Under the pieces are notes generated by a model, which saw only the letters and a list, made by a program, of their open reading frames with translations, was not told where the DNA came from and did not search any database. 64,000 nt of DNA from Paenochrobactrum glaciei (lineage in GTDB: Bacteria > Pseudomonadota > Alphaproteobacteria > Rhizobiales > Rhizobiaceae), in NCBI RefSeq assembly GCF_039522165.1, contig NZ_BAAADE010000001.1, forward strand, positions 1,279,155 to 1,343,154, in the 5' to 3' direction. A program made the translations under genes and the position numbers. Of this stretch, positions 1 to 7,410 are shown piece by piece (within the stretch, counting starts at the first letter, position 1; every line of letters begins with the position of its first letter).

Positions 1-828
1 TTTGATCTGACCGTTGATCTCGCCATCATAACTGACGGAAAACGGACCGCGGAAGGAAATAACCGCGCCATTGGACAAGGAAACCATCACTTGTTTGATT
101 TCACCGGACTGGCCGCGCAAATTTTCCGGAAATGGCAGGTCGCGATGGGCGAGCAGGTTTTCTGAATCAAATAAAGTAATATCCACCAGCCCGTCGATTT
201 CCGGCATTTTATTGCGGCTGATGAGTTGTGGTGCAAATTCCAAACCGGCAAAACGGCCATCCAGATTGAAATTATTATCCTTATTGGAGAGCTTGATTTC
301 CAGCTCCTCCAATTTGGATAAAAGTTCGCTGGCGGTTGGTTCACTGCGCAGCGATATATTCAGATCAAAGCTTTTGAGCGAAATTTCGGTCGGGAAAGGT
401 TGTGCCAACCGCGCATTGGAGGTGAAGCTGCTCCAGTCAATTTCCAGTGGTTCAAGGCCGGGTAAATTGATGAAGGCAGGGCCTGTCAGCTGGTTATTGA
501 GCGACAATGGCGCATAGATCGCAGAGCCGGAACTAAAGCGGCCAGCCATGAAGGAAATGCCTTCAGATTTTTGCTGCCATGAAATGCTTTCGCAAACCAC
601 ATCAAGCTTGAGCGGATAGCCGCTGGTTTTCAAGTTTTCACATTGAACATTAACGCCTTTGGCTGTCAGCCCTTTAAGGTCGCTGGCGGCGCGTGCTTCC
701 ACTTTGTTTGCCAGATAGAACCAACCTGCCGTATAAAGAACTGCGACGAGAGCAAGCAAAATATAAAGCAGCTTTAGCTTCCTGCCTGAAGGTGTCACAG
801 GTGTTGTCGCAGTGGGTGTCATTGACAT
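1..828 (-). CDS. DUF2125 domain-containing protein (3' end outside window)
   Basis: An open frame on the minus strand runs from an ATG at 828 to the window edge without a stop, giving 276 codons. The protein opens with a short polar stretch, then one hydrophobic helix (about residues 18-37, LLYILLALVAVLYTAGWFYL), followed by a beta-rich region with sequence typical of DUF2125 proteins of Rhizobiales. The helix predicts a signal anchor with the bulk in the periplasm. An in-frame ATG two codons downstream (822) is an alternative start. The family has no established function. It diverges from the chaC-like gene across about 125 bp. The C-terminus cannot be judged here. Confidence 0.8.
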   Translation of the reverse strand, partial: MSMTPTATTPVTPSGRKLKLLYILLALVAVLYTAGWFYLANKVEARAASDLKGLTAKGVNVQCENLKTSGYPLKLDVVCESISWQQKSEGISFMAGRFSSGSAIYAPLSLNNQLTGPAFINLPGLEPLEIDWSSFTSNARLAQPFPTEISLKSFDLNISLRSEPTASELLSKLEELEIKLSNKDNNFNLDGRFAGLEFAPQLISRNKMPEIDGLVDITLFDSENLLAHRDLPFPENLRGQSGEIKQVMVSLSNGAVISFRGPFSVSYDGEINGQIK

Positions 829-952
829 TATAAAACGGCCTTGTGCTCAATAGCGATGTTACAGATTGATTTGAAAACATATCTGACGGATGTTTGTAGC
901 GTAACATAACAGCGCTTCGCAATGAGACCAGACTAATGATTGATAAAATACT

Positions 953-1483
953 ATGAAAGATTTCTGGGTATTCGGTTATGGCTCGCTGATGTGGCGGCCG
1001 GGTTTTGATTTTGTGGAAAGCAAACGGGCTCGGTTGCATGGATTTCATCGCAGCCTTTGCATTTATTCGCATGTTTATCGCGGCACAGCCGAAAAACCGG
1101 GGCTGGTGCTGGGCTTGGACGCGGGCGGCTTTTGTGACGGCATGGCATTTAAAGTGACAGAAGATGCCACCCAAAAGGTTGTGGACTATTTGCGCGAGCG
1201 TGAGCAGGTCAACAATGTCTATCTGGAGAAAATGCAAACAGTAGAACTGGAGGATGGCTCAAGCGCACAGGCAATCGTTTATGTGGCGGATTGTACCCAT
1301 GCACAATATGCCAGCGCTTTGAGCATAGAGGCGGCAGCACAGATCGTGGCAGCTGCCTCAGGCATTGCCGGGCCTAACCATGAATATGTCAGCGCCACAT
1401 TAGAGCATCTGCAACAGATGGGTGTGCGTGATGAAGGCTTAGAGCGCGTTTGGCATTTTGTGAACACGCATTGGTCAAAGTGA
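953..1483 (+). CDS. ChaC-like gamma-glutamylcyclotransferase, 176 aa
   Basis: The N-terminus has the GYGSLMWRPG substrate loop (residues 8-17) of the ChaC family, and a glutamate-rich YLREREQ segment near residues 79-85 supplies the expected catalytic glutamate. ChaC enzymes release 5-oxoproline from glutathione or other gamma-glutamyl compounds in the cytosol. Length is normal for bacterial members. No convincing Shine-Dalgarno sequence precedes the ATG, but the FGYGSL motif lies only seven residues in, so this start is the natural one. The gene stands alone between a divergent DUF2125 gene and yggT. Family assignment is firm; preference for glutathione is inferred. Confidence 0.9.
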   Translation: MKDFWVFGYGSLMWRPGFDFVESKRARLHGFHRSLCIYSHVYRGTAEKPGLVLGLDAGGFCDGMAFKVTEDATQKVVDYLREREQVNNVYLEKMQTVELEDGSSAQAIVYVADCTHAQYASALSIEAAAQIVAAASGIAGPNHEYVSATLEHLQQMGVRDEGLERVWHFVNTHWSK

Positions 1484-1613
1484 ATTTACAGGTTTTAACC
1501 CTTGTTCTGCCATCAGCCAGCAGCTAAATAATCAAAACGCAGGGCGATCATTGTCAGGTTGCGCTTTATAAAAATATTCTTGACCTTAAGTCATACCGCT
1601 TCAGGAGATACGC

Positions 1614-1904
1614 ATGATCGCATTATTTGAAACAATCGATATGGCGCTCAATCTTTACACATGGATTATTATCGCCAGCGCGGTTTTTTCGTGGCTCTAT
1701 GCTTTCAACGTGATCAATTCGAGCAATCGTTTTGTCGCTTCGCTTGGCGAGTTTTTGTATAAAGTGACCGAGCCGGTTTTGCGACCAATCCGCAATATTC
1801 TGCCACAGCTCAGCGGCATTGATATTTCGCCGGTGATCTTGCTCTTTATCATTTTCTTCATCCGCCGCTTCATGTGGACAACATTGCTGCCGATGGTGCT
1901 GTGA
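1614..1904 (+). CDS. YggT family membrane protein, 96 aa
   Basis: A small protein with two hydrophobic segments (about residues 12-33 and 70-93) joined by a loop containing EPVLRPIRNILP, the characteristic YggT pattern. It is an inner-membrane protein of unknown biochemical role; relatives elsewhere have been linked to osmotic stress and cell division, which cannot be read from this sequence. A good SD (AGGAGA) sits before the ATG. The last codon overlaps the GTG of the next gene, so the two are translationally coupled. Confidence 0.9.
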   Translation: MIALFETIDMALNLYTWIIIASAVFSWLYAFNVINSSNRFVASLGEFLYKVTEPVLRPIRNILPQLSGIDISPVILLFIIFFIRRFMWTTLLPMVL

Positions 1905-2212
1905 GCATCAGTTTCTATCGGCTTGAAAAAGAGGGGGTGACGCTCTTTGTGCGCCTCACCCCTAAAGCCGCTAAAGATGCGGTGGAAGCCGTTGTTAAAA
2001 GCGCTGATGAGCGCTGTTACTTAAGTGCAAGGGTGAGGGCAGTGCCCGAAAAAGGGCTTGCCAATAAAGCGCTGGAAAAGCTGATGGCAAAAACGCTGCA
2101 AGTACCGGCAAGTACAGTCTCGGTGGATGCAGGTGCCACTTCACGGGTTAAACAGATTTTCATCAGTGGTGATCCAGCTGAAATAGCGCGCCGTCTTGAT
2201 CAGTTTTCCTGA
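1901..2212 (+). CDS. DUF167 (YggU) family protein, about 103 aa
   Basis: Contains the conserved VRLTPKAAKDAV segment and a later VRAVPEKGLANKALEKL stretch that define DUF167/YggU. This is a small alpha/beta cytosolic family without known activity that commonly follows yggT, as here. I chose the GTG at 1901, which overlaps the yggT stop in a GTGA arrangement and leaves the usual short lead-in before the VRLTP motif. An upstream in-frame GTG at 1874 would add nine residues. A strong hairpin terminator follows immediately. Confidence 0.88.
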   Translation: MSISFYRLEKEGVTLFVRLTPKAAKDAVEAVVKSADERCYLSARVRAVPEKGLANKALEKLMAKTLQVPASTVSVDAGATSRVKQIFISGDPAEIARRLDQFS

Positions 2213-2223
2213 ATGAAACGCAT

Positions 2224-2258
2224 AAAAAAACTGCCGGTTTTGACCGGCAGTTTTTTTG
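2224..2258. terminator. Bidirectional intrinsic terminator
   Basis: An inverted repeat AAACTGCCGG / CCGGCAGTTT with a short TTTTGA loop is flanked by an A-run on the left and a T-run on the right. It can therefore end both the yggT-yggU transcript on the plus strand and the facing ppa transcript on the minus strand. Confidence 0.9.
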
Positions 2259-2286
2259 TATTCTATCTTAAAAGCTTTTGAGAGAT

Positions 2287-2817
2287 TTAAGCGCCTTTAG
2301 CGCGCTCAATTGCTTCTACGATCAGCTTGCGTGCGTAATCTTCATCGCCCCATTCGCCGATCTTAACCCATTTGCCAGGTTCCAGATCTTTGTAATGTTC
2401 GAAGAAATGCGCGATCTGCTGCAAGGTGATTTCCGGCAGGTCTGAATAGTCGTGAATTTTTTCATAACGACGGGTCAGGTGCGGTGATGGCACAGCAATG
2501 ATCTTTTCGTCCTTACCGGCATTGTCTTCCATGACCAGAACGCCGATCGGGCGAACATTGATCACGCAGCCAGGAATCAGCGGACGGGTGTTGCAGATCA
2601 GAACGTCGATTGGATCGCCGTCGTCTGACAGGGTGTGCGGAACAAAGCCGTAGTTACCCGGATAGGTCATCGGCGTATAGAGGAAGCGGTCAACGATCAG
2701 TGCACCTGCATCTTTGTCCATCTCATATTTAATGGGATGTCCGCCGACCGGAACTTCAATAATGACGTTAACGTCTTCGGGAGGATTGGAGCCGATGGAA
2801 ATGGCATCAATATTCAT
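2287..2817 (-). CDS. ppa: Inorganic pyrophosphatase (family I), 176 aa
   Basis: Hydrolyses pyrophosphate to orthophosphate in the cytosol, pulling biosynthetic reactions forward. The family I signature DDGDPIDVL lies at residues 65-73, supplying the Mg-binding aspartates D66, D68 and D71. The YPGNYGFVP segment (residues 52-60) and lengths agree with hexameric bacterial enzymes. It is a single gene ending at the shared terminator with yggU. Identification is secure. Confidence 0.97.
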   Translation of the reverse strand: MNIDAISIGSNPPEDVNVIIEVPVGGHPIKYEMDKDAGALIVDRFLYTPMTYPGNYGFVPHTLSDDGDPIDVLICNTRPLIPGCVINVRPIGVLVMEDNAGKDEKIIAVPSPHLTRRYEKIHDYSDLPEITLQQIAHFFEHYKDLEPGKWVKIGEWGDEDYARKLIVEAIERAKGA

Positions 2818-2970
2818 GACGTATCCTTTCGTTTGGCGTTCTGATATCGGGTTTCACAGCGTCACGCAACAAAAACGAATAATGCAAAAAGCGACGAATT
2901 GTCGTTATGTGCATGAAGCGGTGTGTGCTGGTATCAGATGCCTGTATTAAGTGAGTGTGAAGATGGGTGA

Positions 2971-3771
2971 TTATTTGTCCGTTTTCACCGGAAAACCGAG
3001 TTCTTTCAGGCGGGAAACCGCTGTTGGCGGCATCGGTGGCGGGTTTTTGTCTTGAGCGGCAGCAATCAGCAATTCATCGCAACCGGTCTCTGTGTCGCGT
3101 GTTAAGCGCTCCAGAAATTCATGCTTATCAAGGCCTGCCGGAATAACCGGAAGGACGCGGGCGCGAATAGCGCCGGGATAGCGGAAAATGGAACGGCGCG
3201 GCCAGTAAAGTCCGGCATTATGCGCAATCGGCAGCACGGGCAGATTAAGTTCGGCATAAAGATGCGCAACGCCATATTTATATTGCGGCTCGGCACCCGG
3301 AGCCCGGCGTGTGCCTTCCGGATAGATCAGCACCTGACGGCCTTCTGCAATGGCTTTTTCAGCACCTGTCGTGATGGATTTGAGCGCTTTGACACGTGAG
3401 CCGCGATCAACAGGGATCATTTCCATTTTGCCGACATACCAGCCGAAAACAGGAATGCGCATCAGCTCGCGCTTCAGGATCATCACCGGATCATCAAGAT
3501 AAGGCAAAAAGGCAAACACATCCCAGAAGGACTGGTGTTTGGGGGCAACGATATAAGCGCCTGCCGGAATATTTTCCAAACCTTCAATGATAAAATCGGT
3601 GCCGGCAATTCTCTTTTGCAACCAAAGACTGCTGCGTGCCCAGAATTTTGGCACGAACCATGCTTTTTTACGTGGCATCAGAAAGTAAATCGGCGTCCAC
3701 AGGATCATCTGGAGGATCATGCTGAGGTAGAAAAAGAAGTTAAACAGAAGTGACCTGATCGCAGTAAGCAT
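2971..3771 (-). CDS. 1-acyl-sn-glycerol-3-phosphate acyltransferase (PlsC-like), 266 aa
   Basis: A PlsC-type acyltransferase of phospholipid synthesis, expected to convert lysophosphatidate to phosphatidate at the inner face of the membrane. It has an N-terminal hydrophobic region (residues 7-33), the HX4D catalytic motif HQSFWD (79-84) and the YPEGTRR acceptor-binding motif (150-156). It is the last of four minus-strand genes after ftsE, ftsX and a ydcF-like gene, a neighbourhood common in Rhizobiales. Gaps of about 150 bp mean co-transcription is plausible but unproven. Some members of the family act on ornithine lipids instead, so substrate is inferred. Confidence 0.9.
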   Translation of the reverse strand: MLTAIRSLLFNFFFYLSMILQMILWTPIYFLMPRKKAWFVPKFWARSSLWLQKRIAGTDFIIEGLENIPAGAYIVAPKHQSFWDVFAFLPYLDDPVMILKRELMRIPVFGWYVGKMEMIPVDRGSRVKALKSITTGAEKAIAEGRQVLIYPEGTRRAPGAEPQYKYGVAHLYAELNLPVLPIAHNAGLYWPRRSIFRYPGAIRARVLPVIPAGLDKHEFLERLTRDTETGCDELLIAAAQDKNPPPMPPTAVSRLKELGFPVKTDK

Positions 3772-3923
3772 AATTATTCAGTCAGTCTCCTGAGTGCTGA
3801 TGGTGTAAATATCCGAACAGCAAAAACTCCTACAGATATTATCAGCAAAATGCCAGATTTATGTTGGCATAGCATCTGTGCAGATAAGGCAGGGCAGTTT
3901 TAATCTTGTGTTTGTTGCGGCTT

Positions 3924-4550
3924 TTATGCGGGCCCGCCAAAGACGGAAAGCTCGGTCAGGTGAAAAAGTGCGCCGAGATATTTGATATATTCGGTGACAA
4001 GCACGCGCAACACATCGCCCTGAATAACCCAGTTCGTATGACGCAGATCGCTGTTGACCACCGGATAGGGAATGAATTCCACATCATCCATAAGGCGGGA
4101 AAGCTCCAAAATAGAGCGCGGAATATGGTAATTATTGGTGACCACAATCACCCGCTTATAATTATGGGAGCGGATCCATTGCGCACTTTCAGTGGCATTG
4201 CCGATGGTGTTGAGGGCTGATCTGTCGAGATCAATGCAGCAATTGAGCAAAGCTTCATTGGCAATGGTCACCCGTTGCAGCGCTTTTTTGTTGGTGGTCG
4301 GATGCACGCCGCTGATGAGCAGGCGTTGTCCTTTTTTATTTTGCAGAAGCTCAATCGCCACATCAAGGCGCGCTTTGCCGCCGGTCAGCACGATAATGCC
4401 GTCAGCCGGTTCTAAATCATCGGGCGGAAACATATTGCCGACTTTTTCGCTAAAAATGAAAAATCCCACTGTCAGCACGACAATGCAGGATAAGAGAATA
4501 ACCGATATAGGCCGGAACCGTCGCATAATACGCCTGATAAGGGACAGCAT
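3924..4550 (-). CDS. YdcF/DUF218 family membrane-anchored protein, 208 aa
   Basis: One N-terminal membrane helix (about residues 16-34) is followed by a DUF218 domain with the family signatures DGIIVLTGGKARL near residue 47, LLISGVHP, and a later VVTNNYHIPRS. Related proteins (YdcF, SanA, ElyC) affect envelope integrity; the enzymatic reaction is not settled. The ATG at 4550 lies at good distance from an AAAGGGA ribosome site; a GTG one codon upstream is possible. It sits between ftsX and plsC. Confidence 0.87.
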   Translation of the reverse strand: MLSLIRRIMRRFRPISVILLSCIVVLTVGFFIFSEKVGNMFPPDDLEPADGIIVLTGGKARLDVAIELLQNKKGQRLLISGVHPTTNKKALQRVTIANEALLNCCIDLDRSALNTIGNATESAQWIRSHNYKRVIVVTNNYHIPRSILELSRLMDDVEFIPYPVVNSDLRHTNWVIQGDVLRVLVTEYIKYLGALFHLTELSVFGGPA

Positions 4551-4662
4551 CACTTCAGTCCCTTTTTACGCGGCAGTCAGATGAAGAAGGCATATAAAGC
4601 ATAATCACTGCGCGGTTCTGGTTGCGAAAAATATGGTTGTCATCATGTTGGTTACAGCCAGA

Positions 4663-5661
4663 TTAAACCGAAGTTCCTGGTCCGTCCATCTGTGATAATT
4701 GACGGATGACGGTAATGCGGCTTGTCAGCATGGTGAGCAGGCTGACCATGAAAATAATAATGGCTGCGCCAATATATCCCTCGCGGCCGATCACAAAATT
4801 ACCAAACATTGCAGCTGCCTGATCGCCCTCCGGTGTGGCCATACGATTGTTTGACCACCACGAAACAATGAAGAAAATTGCCATGGCAAATGCGCCGCCA
4901 CACAAAGCACCTTTTAGTGCTGTGCGGAAGAAATGCCATTCAAATTCCCGTGCAACGGTTTTAGATTCTGCACCGATAAAATGCAGCACTTCGATAATAT
5001 GACCATTGCCGGACATCGCGCCGCGGGTGGCAAAAATGACGGTCAGGATCGTTGCCGACATCACGAGTGTGAGAACGCAAATACCGATGAAGACGGTTGT
5101 ATGTGCCATGGAGGCAAGACGATCAATCCATGTGCGGTGATCGTCAAAGCTGGCGCCGGGGATTTGTTTGACCAGTTCTGCGCGCATAGCGGCAAAGTCC
5201 GGCGGCGCGTTTTCATCAATGGTTACAACAACAAGGCGCGGAACCGGCAGCTCGTCCAGATCAAGACCCGTGCCAAGCCATGGCTCAAGCAAGCGTGCAG
5301 TGGCCGCACGGTCGATAATGCGGGTGCTGAGCACGCCGGCAAAATTTTGCGCAATCTGGCTTGCATCCACAAGAGATTTTTCAATGTCCTGTCCGTCAAG
5401 CGGGCGGATTTGAATGGTTGCTTCGCGCGCGATCTGGCTTTGCCATGTGGTAGCGGAATCACGCACCAATGTTACGCCGCCAAGGGTGAGGCAGGCCAGA
5501 AAGGTCATGATGGCAATGACAATCACCAAAGCCGTGCCGGTGACACTGCCGTCTGGCACAATCGGGGTCGGGCCTTGTTTGCGCTTGCGTTTGCCGACGG
5601 CTACAAAAAGCAGCTCTTTAATGTCGGCTAGCTGGTGGCTCAATTTTGTTCGTCTATTCAT
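4663..5661 (-). CDS. ftsX: Cell division protein FtsX, 332 aa
   Basis: Membrane subunit of the FtsEX ABC complex, which regulates septal peptidoglycan hydrolysis. A long cytosolic N-terminus is followed by a first helix near residues 48-72 (TALVIVIAIMTFLACLTLGG), a periplasmic loop and three more helices in the C-terminal half, the standard FtsX layout. The chosen ATG at 5661 overlaps the end of ftsE by eight bases, implying translational coupling; a TTG nine bases upstream is less likely. Confidence 0.93.
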   Translation of the reverse strand: MNRRTKLSHQLADIKELLFVAVGKRKRKQGPTPIVPDGSVTGTALVIVIAIMTFLACLTLGGVTLVRDSATTWQSQIAREATIQIRPLDGQDIEKSLVDASQIAQNFAGVLSTRIIDRAATARLLEPWLGTGLDLDELPVPRLVVVTIDENAPPDFAAMRAELVKQIPGASFDDHRTWIDRLASMAHTTVFIGICVLTLVMSATILTVIFATRGAMSGNGHIIEVLHFIGAESKTVAREFEWHFFRTALKGALCGGAFAMAIFFIVSWWSNNRMATPEGDQAAAMFGNFVIGREGYIGAAIIIFMVSLLTMLTSRITVIRQLSQMDGPGTSV

Positions 5662-6313
5662 AAATATCAAGCCTGCCCTGATCCAGAATCATACGTCGGG
5701 CATCCACCTGATCCATCAAAGTGAGATCATGCGTTGCAATGATAACGGCAGTTCCTGAGCGGTTTAACTCTGCAAAGAGGCGCAACAAGCGTTTGGCAAG
5801 CGGCGGGTCAACGTTACCGGTCGGCTCATCGGCGAGCAGCAGTTCCGGCTGATCAATCAGTGCGCGCGCAATGGCAACACGCTGCTTTTCACCACCCGAT
5901 AAAATCGGTGGCAGCACATGCATACGGTCGCCAAGGCCAACCCAGTGTAAAAGCTCTTCCACCTCTGCGCGATAGGTTGCTTCTTCTTTGCCGCGCACTC
6001 GCAATGGCAGCGCCACATTTTCATAGGTGGTCATATGGTCGAGCAGGCGGAAATCCTGAAACACGATACCGATACGACGGCGCAGCAGTGGAATTTCTTT
6101 GCGCTCAAGGCCGCTAATATCTTTGCCGAAAATATTGATAAGGCCGCGCGTTGGTTTCATCGCCATGAATAACAAGCGCAAAAGCGATGTTTTACCGGCA
6201 CCCGAAGGACCGGTTAAAAACTGGAATGAGCGCGCAGGGATATGAAAGCTGACGTCCCGCAGGACTTCAGGCCCCATACCATAACGCAAACCTACTTTTT
6301 CAAAGCGAATCAC
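5654..6313 (-). CDS. ftsE: Cell division ATP-binding protein FtsE, 219 aa
   Basis: ABC ATPase partner of FtsX at the division site. Walker A is GPSGAGKT (35-42), the signature is LSGGEKQRVAIARAL, Walker B is LLLADEPTGNVD, and an H-loop ATHDLTL follows. The small size and GNVD after Walker B fit FtsE rather than LolD. Divergently oriented to hpt with a 364-bp spacer. First gene of the minus-strand ftsE-ftsX-ydcF-plsC group. Confidence 0.95.
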   Translation of the reverse strand: MIRFEKVGLRYGMGPEVLRDVSFHIPARSFQFLTGPSGAGKTSLLRLLFMAMKPTRGLINIFGKDISGLERKEIPLLRRRIGIVFQDFRLLDHMTTYENVALPLRVRGKEEATYRAEVEELLHWVGLGDRMHVLPPILSGGEKQRVAIARALIDQPELLLADEPTGNVDPPLAKRLLRLFAELNRSGTAVIIATHDLTLMDQVDARRMILDQGRLDIYE

Positions 6314-6622
6314 CGCATGTTTTCCTTGAGGTTTTTCTCATTCGATTGACTAGCTTATGACCATTGCGCCTGATGGTTAACCTTCCGTTAATTTTGCTTG
6401 TTTTTGCTGTTTAAAAACGTGCAATTTTTTGACGGTGCCAGCTAAAAATCATCACCTGCAATGGCTCAGCAAAAGCAGATTTTATCATCCATTGTCTGCA
6501 TTCTTATTTTGCGTAAACCGCTTATCGTATGGATGAAGCGAAAGACTATGCAAAAAACACAGCTAATATGACGAGAACAGGTGCTTTTTCCTAAAATTAT
6601 GCTATATACGCGGTGAGATTGT
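6314..6622. other. Intergenic region between divergent ftsE and hpt
   Basis: No gene is seen. The region is AT-rich near ftsE. A TATGCTATATA stretch at about 6599-6608 is the best candidate for the -10 region of hpt, which would put the transcript start within about 15 bases of the hairpin at 6623. No clear -35 hexamer accompanies it. Confidence 0.4.
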
Positions 6623-6658
6623 GGCTGTGAATGCTTTCGCAGCCCTTTATTTTTTTAA
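6623..6658 (+). terminator. Terminator-like hairpin in the hpt leader (possible attenuator)
   Basis: GGCTGTGA pairs with TCGCAGCC (one G:U wobble, loop ATGCTT), and the second arm is followed by CTTTATTTTTTT. This has the form of an intrinsic terminator but lies only about 18 bases before the hpt ATG, in the same direction. Either it attenuates hpt or it ends a short upstream transcript. No alternative antiterminator could be defined by eye. Confidence 0.6.
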
Positions 6659-6677
6659 CTTACGGAGAACCGGCACG

Positions 6678-7217
6678 ATGCCAGAAGTCGGCGGCAAGAC
6701 ACTTGAAGTACTGTTCAGTGCCGAACAGATTGCGGCTCGCAATGTTGAAATTGCGCGCGATATCGCAGACCGCAATTTTCATAATCTTTTGACAATATCT
6801 ATTCTCAAAGGCTCATTCATTTTTGCCGCTGACCTGATCCGCGCAATGCATGATGCCGATGTGGAGCCGGATGTGGAATTCATCACGGTTTCCTCTTACG
6901 GAACAGGTAAAGTCAGCGGTGAAGTACGCTTGTTGCGTGACATCGACAGTGATGTGAAAGATCGCGACGTTCTGCTGATTGATGACATTCTTGAATCCGG
7001 CAAAACGCTTACTTTTGTACGCGATCTGATGCTGGAACGCGGCGCACGCAGTGTCAGCATTGCAGTGCTGCTGGATAAGCCGGTACGCCGTAAAATGGAT
7101 ATCGAAGCTGATTTTGTGGCTTTCGAATGCCCTGATTATTTCGTTGTCGGCTATGGCATGGATGTGGCGCATGCGTTCCGCCAGCTGCCTTATGTCGGCC
7201 GCGTGATGGGCGAATAA
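6678..7217 (+). CDS. hpt: Hypoxanthine phosphoribosyltransferase, 179 aa
   Basis: Purine salvage enzyme joining hypoxanthine (and usually guanine) to PRPP in the cytosol. The PRPP-binding motif DVLLIDDILESGKTL is at residues 97-111, and FECPDYFVVGYGMD near the C-terminus matches the base-binding region of bacterial HPRTs. The ATG at 6678 has an ACGGAGAA ribosome site and gives standard length; an in-frame GTG at 6621 would add 19 residues but overlaps the leader hairpin. Convergent with the TIGR02302 gene. Confidence 0.95.
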   Translation: MPEVGGKTLEVLFSAEQIAARNVEIARDIADRNFHNLLTISILKGSFIFAADLIRAMHDADVEPDVEFITVSSYGTGKVSGEVRLLRDIDSDVKDRDVLLIDDILESGKTLTFVRDLMLERGARSVSIAVLLDKPVRRKMDIEADFVAFECPDYFVVGYGMDVAHAFRQLPYVGRVMGE

Positions 7218-7241
7218 GATTTAGCCTGTCTTTGACAGATT

Positions 7242-7277
7242 AAAGCCGCTGTGATGATGATCACAGCGGCTTTTTTA
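7242..7277 (+). terminator. Intrinsic terminator of hpt
   Basis: AAAGCCGCTGTGA and TCACAGCGGCTTT form a 13-bp stem with a short loop, followed by a run of T. It lies 25 bases after the hpt stop. Confidence 0.92.
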
Positions 7278-7296
7278 TTGGTTGAAGTTTTTCAGA

Positions 7297-7410
7297 GTGC
7301 GCTTTAGAGCGCCGTGTGCCAGACTTGGCACACAAAGGTCGTTCTAACACTTTAAAATTAGTGCATAATTTTACCTTAAACTGATCCCAATTTAAGGAAT
7401 TATGCTCTAA
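7297..7410. repeat. Compound palindromic repeat, Rhizobiales/Brucella type
   Basis: Two inverted repeats lie in tandem: GTGTGCCA/TGGCACAC around 7315-7334, and a longer imperfect one, GCATAATTTTACCTTAAA against TTTAAGGAATTATGC, around 7362-7405. The unit begins and ends in TAGAGC-like sequence. From memory it resembles short palindromic repeats dispersed in Brucella and relatives (called Bru-RS there). Its right edge supplies the TAG stop codon of the TIGR02302 gene. Confidence 0.7.

Noticed and set aside
674..1237. A 187-codon minus-strand frame spanning the DUF2125 start and the chaC gene
   Set aside because: It crosses two supported genes in the wrong frame and shows no domain.
4933..5631. 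A 232-codon open frame antisense to ftsX
   Set aside because: His/Cys-rich low-information product without family features, fully inside ftsX; a shadow of codon bias.
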